From Entrophospora sp. SA101 (Eukaryota; Glomeromycota; Glomeromycetes; Entrophosporales; Entrophosporaceae), in the NCBI GenBank assembly GCA_958430865.1, contig CAUDNR010000369.1, forward strand, positions 64,631-97,513: a stretch of DNA of 32,883 bases. The letters run 5' to 3'. A program made the translations under genes and the position numbers. The stretch's first letter is position 1. Every line of letters begins with the position of its first letter. Positions 1-9,788 of this stretch are shown here, piece after piece. The notes beneath the pieces are model-generated. The model searched no databases. It worked only from the letters and a program-made list of their open reading frames with translations, and had not been told where the DNA came from.

Positions 1-149
1 ATTCAACAAACACAGTTCAAGTTCCTCAACGAAAAAGAAGAATTCATTTTCTTTTTGTTGTTTCTGCTTTACAAGTTTTGCTTATGTATTATCTTATACA
101 TAATGCTTAAAAACAAAAATAAAGAATTTTATTTTTATTTAACTTTCAG

Positions 150-368
150 GGTAATGTACTGTGCTTTGTATATATAATAATATACGGACATGCTGCAACA
201 GAAGCGAACATTATGTCAAAAAGAACTTTAGGAGTTACATTACAAATTGTGTTTACCGCCTATTGCGCATTTACTACTACAATTCCATGCTTGCATGATT
301 TTGGAACTAGTAACAAAATCAACAAAACCAAATTAACCAAAAGTGAAGGCATCAAAAACCAAGTATAA
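150..368 (+). pseudogene. possible exon fragment of a membrane transporter
   Basis: A 73-codon open frame begins directly after a good splice acceptor (AACTTTCAG, ending at 149) and runs to TAA at 366-368. The first 50 residues are hydrophobic with a charged loop (around SKRTLGVTLQIVF), which looks like a helix-loop-helix piece of a multi-pass transporter. It weakly recalls the region after the asparagine-rich loop of MFS anion/allantoate permeases. After residue 52 the frame turns into lysine/asparagine-rich read-through, so the exon is truncated or decayed. No neighbouring exon was found on either side within the window. The family call is a guess; the open frame and the acceptor are what is seen. 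Confidence 0.22.
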
Positions 369-869
369 TATTTATCCAAAAAGATTTTTTTTTTTTTGGG
401 CTGGGCAATATCTGCATTTAATTCAATCTAAAAATGGGAAAGCAAGGACCCAGATTTTGTGGGCAGAAAGGGATAAATATTCCCTTGTTAAAATACAGTT
501 CAGTGTTTTGCTTTTCATCAAAAACTAGCAGTGATGCTTTTTCTTCTAGGGATTGATTGGTTTTTCAATATTTTTAAAGAAAATAATAGGAACCTCACTT
601 CAATAAGTTATCAAGCCAAATCCCAAAAGAAGCAAAAAGTAAACACTCTTGAATTAATTATGCCGTTTTTTTTTTTTTGATTAATTAGATAGATGTCTAT
701 TAATCATATCTTCAAGTATTCTCATTTTCTAAAAAGTCTAATAAACCCAAAGAATATATTTATTACTTGCACCATTTAAAAATTTAAATTTTTAATGGTA
801 AATAACGTCAATTTAATAATCTAAAACTTTTCTGGAATGGTAGAATGTTAAAAAAGAAGAAAAATCAAA
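369..869. other. AT-rich intergenic stretch
   Basis: Homopolymer T runs and short chance open frames only. I see no gene, RNA or ordered repeat here. Confidence 0.5.
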
Positions 870-1935
870 AACCATATCCTCAAGTCCATCAGAAATGTCA
901 GGAACAGAAACGGAGTTGTCCGTTGGTGGTTTCGATTATCGTTTATGAAATACCATTTCTGACTCTTCTGCGAAAAAAAATAGAATTTGTTCAAACCGCT
1001 AAAGTTGTTCTGCCTACGAAAGTGAAGAAGGCAAACCAAGCAATTAATAATGGGATACCAAAACTCTTGACAAAAGATAAATAAGCTCACAAAGTATGGC
1101 GTACTGGAAAAGAATCATAAATCTACTTAATGAATTTAAAGAATAAAAAAAAGAAGCGTATTCTTGTACAAAACTAAAGAATATCGCAAGGTGTTATTAA
1201 AGTATGGAATAAACTGGACTCCGCATTCAAACCACCAGGTAAGTTTGGAATTAGCAAACAGTAAGATTGTAAGTTTAAAGCCGACTTATATTTTTCTATA
1301 GAAGCGAAGATAACGACAAAGAGTTACAGCAGTGCATAAACCCAGAATGTGAACATAGGTCCAATAACGAAGCCGTACGTTGTTCGTATATTGAGACGTT
1401 ATTACATGCGTTCGTCTATATTGTCAAAAGAATCACTCTAGATCCTTAGTTCAAAGACATGGGCGACGAAGCAACAGGTCGAATCTACTATGCGAAGCAC
1501 TTATTTGTATCACAAAATGAAGACAGGAAGAATTGATCGCGGGTTTTATGCAAAATATAATGAAATGTGGAGGTTTATACCAGACAAATAAGAGAAAACG
1601 AAAAGTGAATGAGACATTTGACGAAGAATTGTAATTTATCTTTTGCCAAAGTATCTGTGATAGATATAACTCTTGACTTCCTCAATGTTAGCATCGGGTT
1701 GGTATTTCATCTTGTATACACCAGAAAAAAATTATTGTACAAAGACGGATTACCACATTGCACTCATCAAAGACACTTAGAAATGACGCGAAACTTCGTA
1801 AAGGTGTGAAAACAGTCATGGAGGTAATCATGGGTTTTTTGTAGTACAGGGATAGCGTAGATGATTTCCCGCTAGTAAAAAGGCTAAAACGGAAAAATAC
1901 AGCTCGAAAGAGGAAAAAATATATAATCGATGTCA
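870..1935 (+). pseudogene. decayed protein-coding gene of an expanded lineage-specific family
   Basis: Protein-like sequence is spread over all three plus frames with several stops. The best piece is 1304-1449, after the acceptor TTTTTCTATAG: it reads SEDNDKELQQCINPECEHRS and continues with NNEAVRCSYIETLLHAFVYIVKR, then meets TAG. Later frames give MGDEATGRIYYA (around 1458), a tail VKTVMEVIMGFL (around 1805-1845), and a basic end VDDFPASKKAK just before 1900. The order and character of these pieces look like one gene broken by frameshifts and nonsense changes. I associate the GDEATGR-type segment with a family expanded in Rhizophagus, sometimes grouped with Crinkler-like proteins, but cannot confirm the name. 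The base composition is less AT-rich than the flanks, as expected for old coding DNA. Confidence 0.4.
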
Positions 1936-2528
1936 TGTACACGGACTGATGTAATATTTTTTAGTGTATGTGCTAATAAAACAGACCCTCGGATCAATCC
2001 TTCACTTATGGGTTAACCTTTGTTATTTTTCCGCATGGTGTGAGGTAGTTGGAGCTAATATTTCTTGATTCAGCTTTGTCTTTCGGCTGAAAATATTTGG
2101 AGCTTTAATAGAGATCAAGATTTACATTAATGATCAGAGTCCCGACCTTATGATTTTTGTTTCACAAGGTCTATAATTCAAATTCATTTCACATAAGAAA
2201 AAGTGCAAAATAATTGTTTATGGTTTTTTTTTTCAACGAAACAAACAAATAATTAAACGAGAATAATCCTGCTGATAAAAAAAATTAAAGGCTGACAGTT
2301 TATGCGCCTATTCCATATTTTTGTGCTAATTCAATATTTTTTGTAATTTAGAATCATTTGTTTAAAGAAATTATCAATTTAATATAGTTTTTAGTCCGCA
2401 AACTCATTATATCACATGAATTTTATTGATTATTAAATTAATTTTTGGGTAATTATTTATTATTATTAGAACATTTATTAAAAGAAATTACAATGATTAT
2501 ATAAATAAAATTAAATTAAATAAATAAT
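1936..2528. other. intergenic region downstream of the chitin deacetylase gene
   Basis: AT-rich DNA that probably contains the 3' untranslated region of the minus-strand deacetylase gene in its right part (AATAAA-like motifs in minus orientation between 2440 and 2528). No open frame with protein character was found. Confidence 0.4.
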
Positions 2529-3790
2529 TTAAATTCCTCTAGCTTTTAAATATTCGTTATATCTTTTTTCAAACAATTGGCGTTTTCTTTTTGTAGGTGC
2601 AGCAGGTGCAGGCGCAGGTGCAGCATTTTGTAATGGATTATGGATTGGTTTATTTATACAACCACCAATTGTCTTGACATTGAAATCTTTGCCAGTAACT
2701 ATAGGGAAGATTTTAGGAGCCAAGTCAACAGTTTGTTGATAAAGATCATGTTCTAATGAGATATGACCAGCTTTAGCTGTAGCGTCATCAGCCCATGCAG
2801 TGAAATTGTTGGTGATATAGTCGACTGGGTATGTAGGATCCTGTACAACCATCCAGTCGAAGGAATCGAACTCCCATAATACAATTGTGTAGCCTAATTG
2901 TTTAGCTATATCTCTAACACGATCATCGAAATCACCTTGTGGTGGTCTAAGTACATTGGGAGTTACTTTGGCAGTTTCTTGGATTGCACGTTCTGTCCAT
3001 TTGATTTCGGCGATAATTTGTTCATTAGTTTGAGTTGTCAAAGGTGTATGTGACCAAGTGTGAACACCAATTTGATGACCTGTTAATAAATTATAATTAA
3101 TTGTTTATGATGTGTGTGTGCATGGTTGTAATGTGATATTTGAAATAAACTGACTGAAAAAAATACTTACCAGAATCAACAGCTCTTTTTAATATATCAG
3201 GGTTGGATATAACACGTGAACCTACAACAAAGAAGGTAACTTTGACCTTGATTGTATCTAAATAAGTAAGCAATGTTGCAGTGGCATTTCTATTAAATAA
3301 TAATTTATAGAAAAAAAAAACAAATTTAATTAATAATTTTAATAATGTAAAATAAAATAATAGTGATAGATGATGATAATACTCACGTAGGTCCATCATC
3401 GAAAGTGAATGCCCAATCTAATTAATTAATTAATGTGAGAATTGGTTAGTCGGTGATTAAGAGTCAATTAAAATTTATTATTTAAATAAATAAACCAAGA
3501 TTACCTTTAATGGTGGGGCAGGTGGCAATATCTCCAGGTTTAAGACATTTTGTACAAGTCCATGAACAAAAGTTATCAGGAGTGGTACAATCGCCGACAG
3601 CTTTAGCGACTGGAGCTTTTGCTACTTTAGTAAGGTCAACTAAGCCCTTCCACTCATTGTCAAATGGTGGAGGGACATCGATTGGGGGCCATTTTATTGA
3701 TACTGGTGGTGTTTGACAATTAACAAAGTTTGTTGTTGTTAATAATAGGACAATTAAAATAGTTGATGTAAAATAACTGATTGAAACCAT
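2529..3790 (-). CDS. secreted chitin deacetylase (polysaccharide deacetylase, CE4), 4 exons, 328 aa
   Basis: Carbohydrate esterase family 4 enzyme that removes acetyl groups from chitin (to chitosan) outside the cell. Minus-strand exons are 3790-3505, 3417-3387, 3289-3171 and 3079-2529; all introns are GT..AG and the joined length is 987 nt in one frame. The start is the second Met of the open frame because MVSISYFTSTILIVLLL forms a clean signal peptide, probably cut near residue 25. A proline-rich and four-cysteine segment (about 26-95) follows. CE4 motifs are in order: TFDDGPT (100-106, metal-binding Asp and base), HTWSH (152-156, metal His pair), RPPQGD (190-195), DSFDW (217-221) and ISLEHD (252-257, catalytic His 256). 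Motif 3 usually reads RPPYGD; Gln replaces the aromatic residue. The C-terminus is Ala/Pro-rich then basic, with no hydrophobic GPI signal, so the protein should be soluble. Intron 1 falls inside the NodB domain just before the first motif. Confidence 0.93.
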
Positions 3791-4385
3791 TTTTATTATT
3801 ATTATTATGTAAAAAAATTGAAACAAAGAAAAGGAGGAAAAGATGGAAAGAAAGAAATGTATATATTTTTTTTTAAAGAAAGTAATTTGATGATAATGAG
3901 GAAGTTGAGGAAAAGGAAAGGTGTTGAGGAAAAGGGAGTTGAAGAGAAAGAAATAAAAAATTAATTAAAAGATTTTTTTTTAATTCACACATTTTTATAA
4001 TTAATAATTTCAATTTTATTTGGATATACAAGGCAGTGAAAACCTTTTTGTCCAATGTAAACAGTAATTTATTAAAAAGTATCACACAAAACACAATAAT
4101 TTATATATTATTATTGTATAAAACTAGTTGTTCGATGTACTTGATCAATCAAATGTGTGCGCATATCTCACTTTTTCGAGATTTATTATATTACTATTAT
4201 TATGCATGTAGAGAAAATTCTTGGTAGTTTTTCCTAATACTAAAACCACTCTTTATTGCCAAAAAATATTATTTTTTTCTTGTATATCAACATAATTAAT
4301 GTAATAAATATAAACGAAAGTAAATAAATACACAAGTGACACAACATGAAATTTTTCTCTTTTTAGGTGAAAATACCTTCATCAC
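3791..4385. other. upstream region of the chitin deacetylase gene
   Basis: AT-rich DNA with a purine-rich strand at 3820-3955 (runs of GGAAAG/GAGGAAA) directly upstream of the minus-strand start codon, which may be a 5' leader or promoter tract. No gene seen. Confidence 0.35.
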
Positions 4386-4674
4386 TCATAAATTAGAACG
4401 AATTAATATTTTTTTCCAAAAACAATGACGAAAATACCTGCAACCTATTTTCATCATCAAAATAAAATGGAAATTAACAGTTAATATTTTCTCAAACAAA
4501 ATCAAAAAGTAACAATCAAAATTTTATGATGTTTATTTTATTATAATAGCAATGATAGACGAAATACTCACGTTTCTTCAAACTATGGTCAATCTGATTT
4601 AAATCATCAATTGGTTTTGCTAAAGCGACAACAGCAAAGATAATCAAGAAGAGAAAAAGGGAGGCATTGAATTT
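4386..4674 (-). pseudogene. two-exon small secreted peptide gene lacking its start codon
   Basis: On the minus strand 4674-4572 reads KFNASLFLFLIIFAVVALAK, then PIDDLNQIDHSLKK, a textbook signal peptide and short pro-region ending at a GTGAGT donor. An acceptor (GAAAATAG) at 4445 joins in phase to 4444-4386, giving R-C-R-Y-F-R-H-C-F-W-K-K and a stop after RSNL. The product would be 53 residues after the missing Met, with a KR dibasic (Kex2-like) site exactly at the exon junction. The codon before the first Lys is TAA, and the bases read ATAAAAATTC where ATGAAATTC would be expected, so the start seems to be lost by a substitution plus an inserted A. A second acceptor (TTGCAG) seven bases later would give a different short end. 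It lies 600 bp upstream of the chitin deacetylase on the same strand. Function unknown. Confidence 0.5.
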
Positions 4675-5907
4675 TTATTTTGATGGCTAAGTCAGCCCTC
4701 ACTTTTCCTTTTCAAAATTATGTGAATTTTTCGGTTATTCTTCGTGATCAGCGATCTCGGTCTTTTTTTTAGATAAATGATGTGTCGGCCGTTTAACCTG
4801 ACCTGCATAAAATCGATATCAGATATATTTTCTATATTAATATATACATAATTCCATTTCACAAGCCTGTCATTTACTTGCCCCCAAAATACTAATACCC
4901 GTAGTGAATAAAAGATAAAAGAAAATAAGGTAATAGTGATAATAATACTAGTAAACCGTGTCAGTTGATGATTAATTGAATAACAATAACAACAACAATA
5001 TTATTATTATTAGCAGTATTAATAATGAACTATTTAATATTCGTAATGATTTTTATTATTATGACTATTATAACAACTATTATTGTGACTATTGTTATTA
5101 TCCCTTTTCCTTTTCTCCCACAAAATAAAGAGCGTAGAGTGGAAAAATCTAGCAGCGGTTCAAAAAAACAGTTTATGTGTTAATAATAAAATATATTTAA
5201 AATAAAAATTATCTTGCAAGTAATGTTTATCCTTGGTTTCTGATCTTCTAAAAGGGCGATTAGAAAAGGACGTGACACAGTTATAAATGGCTGGTGGGTG
5301 CCCCGGTCCTTTTCTAACTGCACTTTTTTTTTACATCTGATACTTAAAGCTTGTATTTTTATTCTAGGCAAGCTTAAAAATCAAAATTGTTTGGCATAAC
5401 CTGGGCCAATGAAATAAAATTGCATGACAATTAAACCATAAAATTTAATTTAATTAAAGGAAAATAGTCGGCTTTACGAAATAATTTCCTTTTAAAAACA
5501 ATGCTGAAAACCCTATCAAAGCGGTTAATATTGGTAAATAGAGTTGTTTTAAAATAAAATTTTTTTTTTCGACTTTTGATTTTGAAGCTATGCGTAATAG
5601 TAAATATTAAAGTGCACTGATCAATATTGGTGATACGTAGTACGAGTTTTGAACTTTTAAAAGTGTCAAAATAAAAAAAAACAAAGAATGCTAAAATTAT
5701 TTATTATTGAATAACAATGAACCAATCACTAAAGTTTGATGTTTTTTTTATGTTGAAGTTATTCTTTTAATAATGCAATTTCAAGATTTATATTAATGAT
5801 TTCTTAAAATAAAACTAAATTATTATCACGAGAAAAGAATTGTTTGTTACACATCCGCTAATAATATTAAAACCTCCTCTATTATATTCATTAAAAAAAA
5901 TGCCAAA
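4675..5907. other. intergenic region without a recognisable gene
   Basis: Contains trinucleotide-rich stretches (ATT/AAC/AAT at 4979-5105) and a slightly more GC-rich patch at 5265-5315. A 63-codon minus frame at 5180-5371 has no recognised similarity and ends in low-complexity sequence; I treat it as chance. Confidence 0.4.
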
Positions 5908-6346
5908 ATGTCATACAATAAATTATTATCGTTAGAAAGAAAGGAATTTGTACTTAAAATTTATAATGATATGTATAATTGTTTAATTCTTGGTATATGT
6001 AAACAAGGTTTACAACTACCAATCTTACCAGGAATGCATGATGATTATGCACAAATGATGCGAGATGTTGGATGTGAATCAATCAAAAAGACCAACTAGT
6101 CTAAAGCCTTTTATTTTTGCTGATGATAAATCGAAAGAAATTCTTAATAATAATAATAATAATAGTAATAGTAATAGTAATAATATCACTACCGGCGATA
6201 GTATTATTTCACAAAAAGTACATAAATCACATCCGTGTGCATATAATACAAGTAGAATATTAGATGAAGAGATTACTAAATCTAAAATCTTAAAAGATTA
6301 TTATTATATAAATCATGGTAGTTATCAAATGATCTTGGTTTTTTAA
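5908..6346 (+). pseudogene. 3' end of a tyrosine-kinase-like protein kinase, frameshifted (copy A)
   Basis: The first frame reads ICKQGLQLPILPGMHDDYAQ then MMRD, and after a shift at 6063-6070 the next frame continues DVNQSKRPTSLKPF. Together this is the end of a protein kinase domain (the loop before the last helix, then the CW..D...RPT signature); the Cys-Trp codons TGT TGG sit at the break in the third frame, so at least two single-base losses happened. A low-complexity Asn/Ser run (codons AAT/AGT, 6147-6185) follows, then the tail VHKSHPCAYNTSRILDEEI, which I associate with Rhizophagus-type kinases. The N-lobe and catalytic loop are absent. The remnant starts at or near 5908 with no exon upstream. 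It begins a longer duplicated block (see repeat 6101-7340). Confidence 0.62.
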
Positions 6347-7340
6347 CTCTATCCTTTTAAATGCTGAAAACTGGAAATTGTTATCCATTAGTTATTACCA
6401 AAAAAATTTTTTTTTTTATTCTGATTTAATTAATTAGATTCCAGTAATAATAGTAAAAAAATAATTGATGAATGACTAATTTATTCTCCAGTATAAATTT
6501 ACTCATTATATCTTTATTTCGAAATAATAAAATTTTTGATTCTTGTTAAATGATGGTGGCATTGCAAGGTGGCCTTTCGTTTAATCCTGATTATTTAACA
6601 CGTATGGCTTAACTTTTGGGCTACTCTTGTTAGTTAATTGCAAGCAATATACTATAATTCTGCACTTGTCAGTTAATTACAAATTTACTTTGGTTCTCGC
6701 TTACTGCCTTTTTTCTTGTATGTAAATCTATAAATACACTTTATAGGATTAATGATACCAGATAAATAAACAAAGTCGGCTCTTTTAAAAGGTTCAAAGG
6801 CTTTTATAAAGTTCGTTTTATTCGTTTGTGCCCCCTTGTTTATATTTATTGGCCAATTGCAAACTTTGACTTATAAACCAACCTAAACAGTTTGTCTTTA
6901 ACAGCCTTACGTTTACAATTTCCAATATTTACAATTAACCTTTGGGTAATACTTCACTAACCATTGTTAGCACTTGCTAATTAACCAATGTTGGCATTAA
7001 ACCTTACTTACTCACTAAAAGTTACCAATCGTTGTTAACACTCACTAGTTAACCAACATTAGTACTAACCTTTGCTTACTCTCTAAAGAAAATAAAGCGT
7101 GACTTTTTACCAAGGCAACCCACTTGTTGCTTTAACAAAAACACCCTAAACAAAGAAACTAAAGACAGCATTTTTGTTTTTTTTTAAGTATTGGTTTCAT
7201 TTAAAATTACAAAGTTTTATTTTATTAAATTGTTAATTGTGTATTTATTTTTCCTCTGTTCTTTTCAAGCGAGAACTTGAAGTTGTTTCTAAAAAAATTA
7301 TGTTTTAATAAAAAAATTTGACCTAATAATGTCAAATGTA
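6101..7340 (+). repeat. copy A of a dispersed duplicated block (partner 15690-16800)
   Basis: From the kinase tail onward this stretch aligns by eye with 15760-16800. Shared landmarks: ACAAGTAGAATATTAGATGA (6248 and 15843); GATTCTTGTTAAATG then GGTGG.ATTGCAA (6538 and 16112); GGTTCTTTTAAAA..CTCAAAGGC type sequence (6780 and 16320); ACTAGTTAACC arrays (6960-7075 and 16510-16620); and TTTTCAAGCGAGAACTTGAA (7263 and 16769). The last contains the hairpin TTCAAG-CGAGAA-CTTGAA. Divergence is substantial (many substitutions and small gaps), so the duplication is old. Confidence 0.65.
6940..7085 (+). repeat. imperfect tandem repeat, about 65 bp units
   Basis: Two degenerate units, each with ...CACTAACC/CACTAGTT..AACCAA.(T/C)(G/A)TT..(G/T)(C/A).TTAA/CTAACCTT.CTTACTC. 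The same array recurs in the partner block near 16505-16630. It includes self-complementary GTTAAC and ACTAGT words. Confidence 0.4.
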
Positions 7341-7554
7341 AACATTAAACATTAATATTTGAAAGTTAGTTTTATCTATTTAGAATTTATTTTATACATA
7401 TTTTAAAATAAATAATTTCTTCATGTTATGAAACTTGTTAATAAATAAAATTGCACATATGTGCTTATTAGTAGGTGGGCAACTACTTTAAATTGTTGTA
7501 TCTATTTATATTTCTATATATGTATTTTTTTAAAATATTTATTTTTTTATTTTT

Positions 7555-8060
7555 TATTTTTTATTTTCCTCTTATGTATTGTTATTCAATTGTTTTGTGC
7601 CTAGACCAGTCTTTAATGAACCAACTGTGTATTGCTTTGTATTGGATTTGTTTTGTATCTTCAAGGTTGTTGTTGTTGTTAGTGTGATTATTGGTAGTAA
7701 TTGGCCCAATCCCTACTATGTTTGCGTTTTTTCATTTTTTGTAATTTTCCCATTCTATAAGTTTTTTATTTCTTTCTTTCCATTCATCATAGAATTCTTG
7801 GCAATTAGTGTGATAATTTTATTTGTTTTTTGTTTTTGAAGATGTTTTTGATTTTTTTGTAATTGTTTGTGTAATTATTTTTATGCCAAGTGAGAAAACT
7901 AGATTCTTTAGATCAGTGTTATCAGTTAATTGTTTTATTAAATTGGTTTTTGTGCTTAGGGTTGCTTTGTTGGAATAATATAATTTAATAATTTTATCTA
8001 TGTTGTTGATAAAGTTTTCTTTGTACGTTTGATGTGATATCTGAACGTCCTTTGTTTAGT
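7555..8060 (-). pseudogene. unidentified decayed coding region
   Basis: One minus-strand frame from about 8035 to 7570 keeps protein-like sequence through only two or three stops: YKENFINNIDKIIKLYYSNK, then ATLSTKTNLIKQLTDNTDLK, NLVFSLGIKIITQTITKKSK, a stop at TAA, then NCQEFYDEWKERNKKLIEWE, another stop, and a final KAIHSWFIKDWSRHKTIE. An ATG in a neighbouring frame just upstream (MNILNKGRS) suggests the original start with a frameshift at about 8030. The mixed charged/hydrophobic pattern suggests a helical protein. I do not recognise the family. Plus-strand frames here (valine/phenylalanine-rich) are its shadows. Confidence 0.45.
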
Positions 8061-8337
8061 ATGTTCATTGTAGGCAAGTTTTTTGTGATAGCTTTAATTT
8101 AAACATTAATACTATTCATATTAAGTATTGTTTCTATACAACAGTAAAAAAATAAAGAAACCAACGTGAAATTGTAGAAAAAATGTTTATTTCTTCTTTT
8201 GTTATTACATCTCATAAAATGAAAAATATCAAATCGCGTTCGAATTGTCTTTAATGTCTGAGTTGAAACACACATAGACAGGTTAGACCAAACGATTATT
8301 GACAATTGCAGTCTTGGCCTCTTAAATAATGGCACAG

Positions 8338-8520
8338 TTAAATATTTGACGCCAAGGAACGCTTTTCGATATTAATATGCGGTTTAAACCAGATTTTCCT
8401 GCAGGTGTTGAAAGTTCTTCCAACACGTGTGGTGGCATCTTCCGTGAAACCCGGGCAGAAGATTTCTATAACACCGACACAACGAACAATTGTTTTTAAA
8501 TTCGGTCTTATCCGGTTTGT
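8338..8520 (-). pseudogene. short GC-richer coding-like remnant, family unknown
   Basis: A 61-codon open minus frame ending at TAA (8338-8340) reads NLKTIVRCVGVIEIFCPGFT, EDATTRVGRTFNTCRKIWFK and PHINIEKRSLASNI. It uses many C/G-ending codons, unlike the AT-rich surroundings, which hints at old or foreign coding DNA. The opposite strand is also open for about 40 codons over the same bases (FPAGVESSSNTCGGIFRETR), so the strand is uncertain. No ATG fits the frame. Confidence 0.25.
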
Positions 8521-9788
8521 TTCATAATCTAATTGCAGTAATATGATTATTTAAAAAATAAAAATTATAAAAAAAAATTTTTTTCTAAATTAATAAATAA
8601 AATAAAATATTTACTTGAGGATAAAGGAATGATGTGGGATTGGATCGGTTGTTATCATTAGAGCTAAGTAAATACAAATAAAAGTTGGTCACCAAACACT
8701 ATTAACTTATGATAAACTTATTATCGCTCTAATAACACTTACACTTTTGTGACTGCTAGTTTGTTTTTGTTTTCCTCCCGTTGGTTACTCGTTTTTTAAA
8801 AAACAATAATAATTTTGTAACACAAAAAATTACAGAACATTGTTTGGTTATTAAAGATTTTCTTGAATTCGACATATTTGTAAAAGCCAAGTATAATAAT
8901 AATATACTCGTACAAGAAAGGTTTATGGTTTTTCCTTATTTGAATTTCTTTTGGTTAATGTGAATTTACTTGAAAAAATTTATAACCCTTATACGTATCA
9001 TCACATTGTCTGTGTAACATAATTTAAAAATGAGAATAATTAATATTAATATAAATATTATAATTAATAAAAACAAACAAAAAATACATTAAAACTGTAC
9101 TCCATTAATTTTTATCAGTGTTCCATTTGATGAAAACGTAAGAACTGATATTGTAACAAGAATATTTGTTGTCTGGTTTTCTTGTCAGAATTTGCGACAA
9201 CTTTCCATGAGTTATATTCTAAATTCGTTTTCGATGATTGAGTGTATATGTATGGAATATGAGGTTATCAGGAAATTCTATTTTTCAATTCCTGGATGAA
9301 CGATAAAAATAATATTTTAAATACTTCTTTTTTTATTAGTTAAATAATAAATAAAAATCTAAACTTCGAATGGTATGAGTTACATGGAAAAGCCTTAATC
9401 AGAATAATGTTATTACATCATTTAATCTTCAAAATAAATAAAAACATCAATGAATTTAAAGTAAAAACATACTTTGAGCAAATCAATGCTTTCCTAACCA
9501 ATAAGTATATACAGTATAGCAAAGAGGTTACCAATCACTTTCACAAAATCTTAGGCTGATATGGGTGTAATAAAGTAGTTTGGGACTTGGAAATTCTTTG
9601 AGAGGCTGGCCCAATTCACTTTGTACATTTGGGATTTGAGCAGCACGTGTAACTTAAACCAATATGTTTCCTTGTATTTTTTAGAATTAAGCTAAAAATT
9701 TATTATGAAAGTTTTGCTATTTGGTTATATGAACTACAATGCTTTTTTCCTATTTATGTTTCAGCTTTATCTAATCCAACCTAAATAT
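8521..9788. other. AT-rich intergenic stretch with weak coding-like patches
   Basis: Nothing firm. A 64-codon plus frame at about 9100-9300 (VPFDENVRTDIVTRIFVVWF) lacks a start, and a minus frame at 9530-9660 (VTRAAQIPNVQSELGQPLKE) ends in TAA; either could be further decayed sequence. CTTGAATTCGACATATTTGTAAA at about 8863 resembles CTTGAATTTGACATACTTGTAAA near 17047, so the duplicated material may extend here. Confidence 0.3.

Noticed and set aside
343..528. 61-codon plus frame
   Set aside because: Starts inside the tail of another open frame, crosses a T homopolymer and has no recognised pattern.
7475..7839. Two overlapping hydrophobic plus-strand frames that could pass for membrane proteins
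   Set aside because: They are antisense shadows of the decayed minus-strand coding region and of T-rich DNA; Phe/Val-rich only because of base composition.
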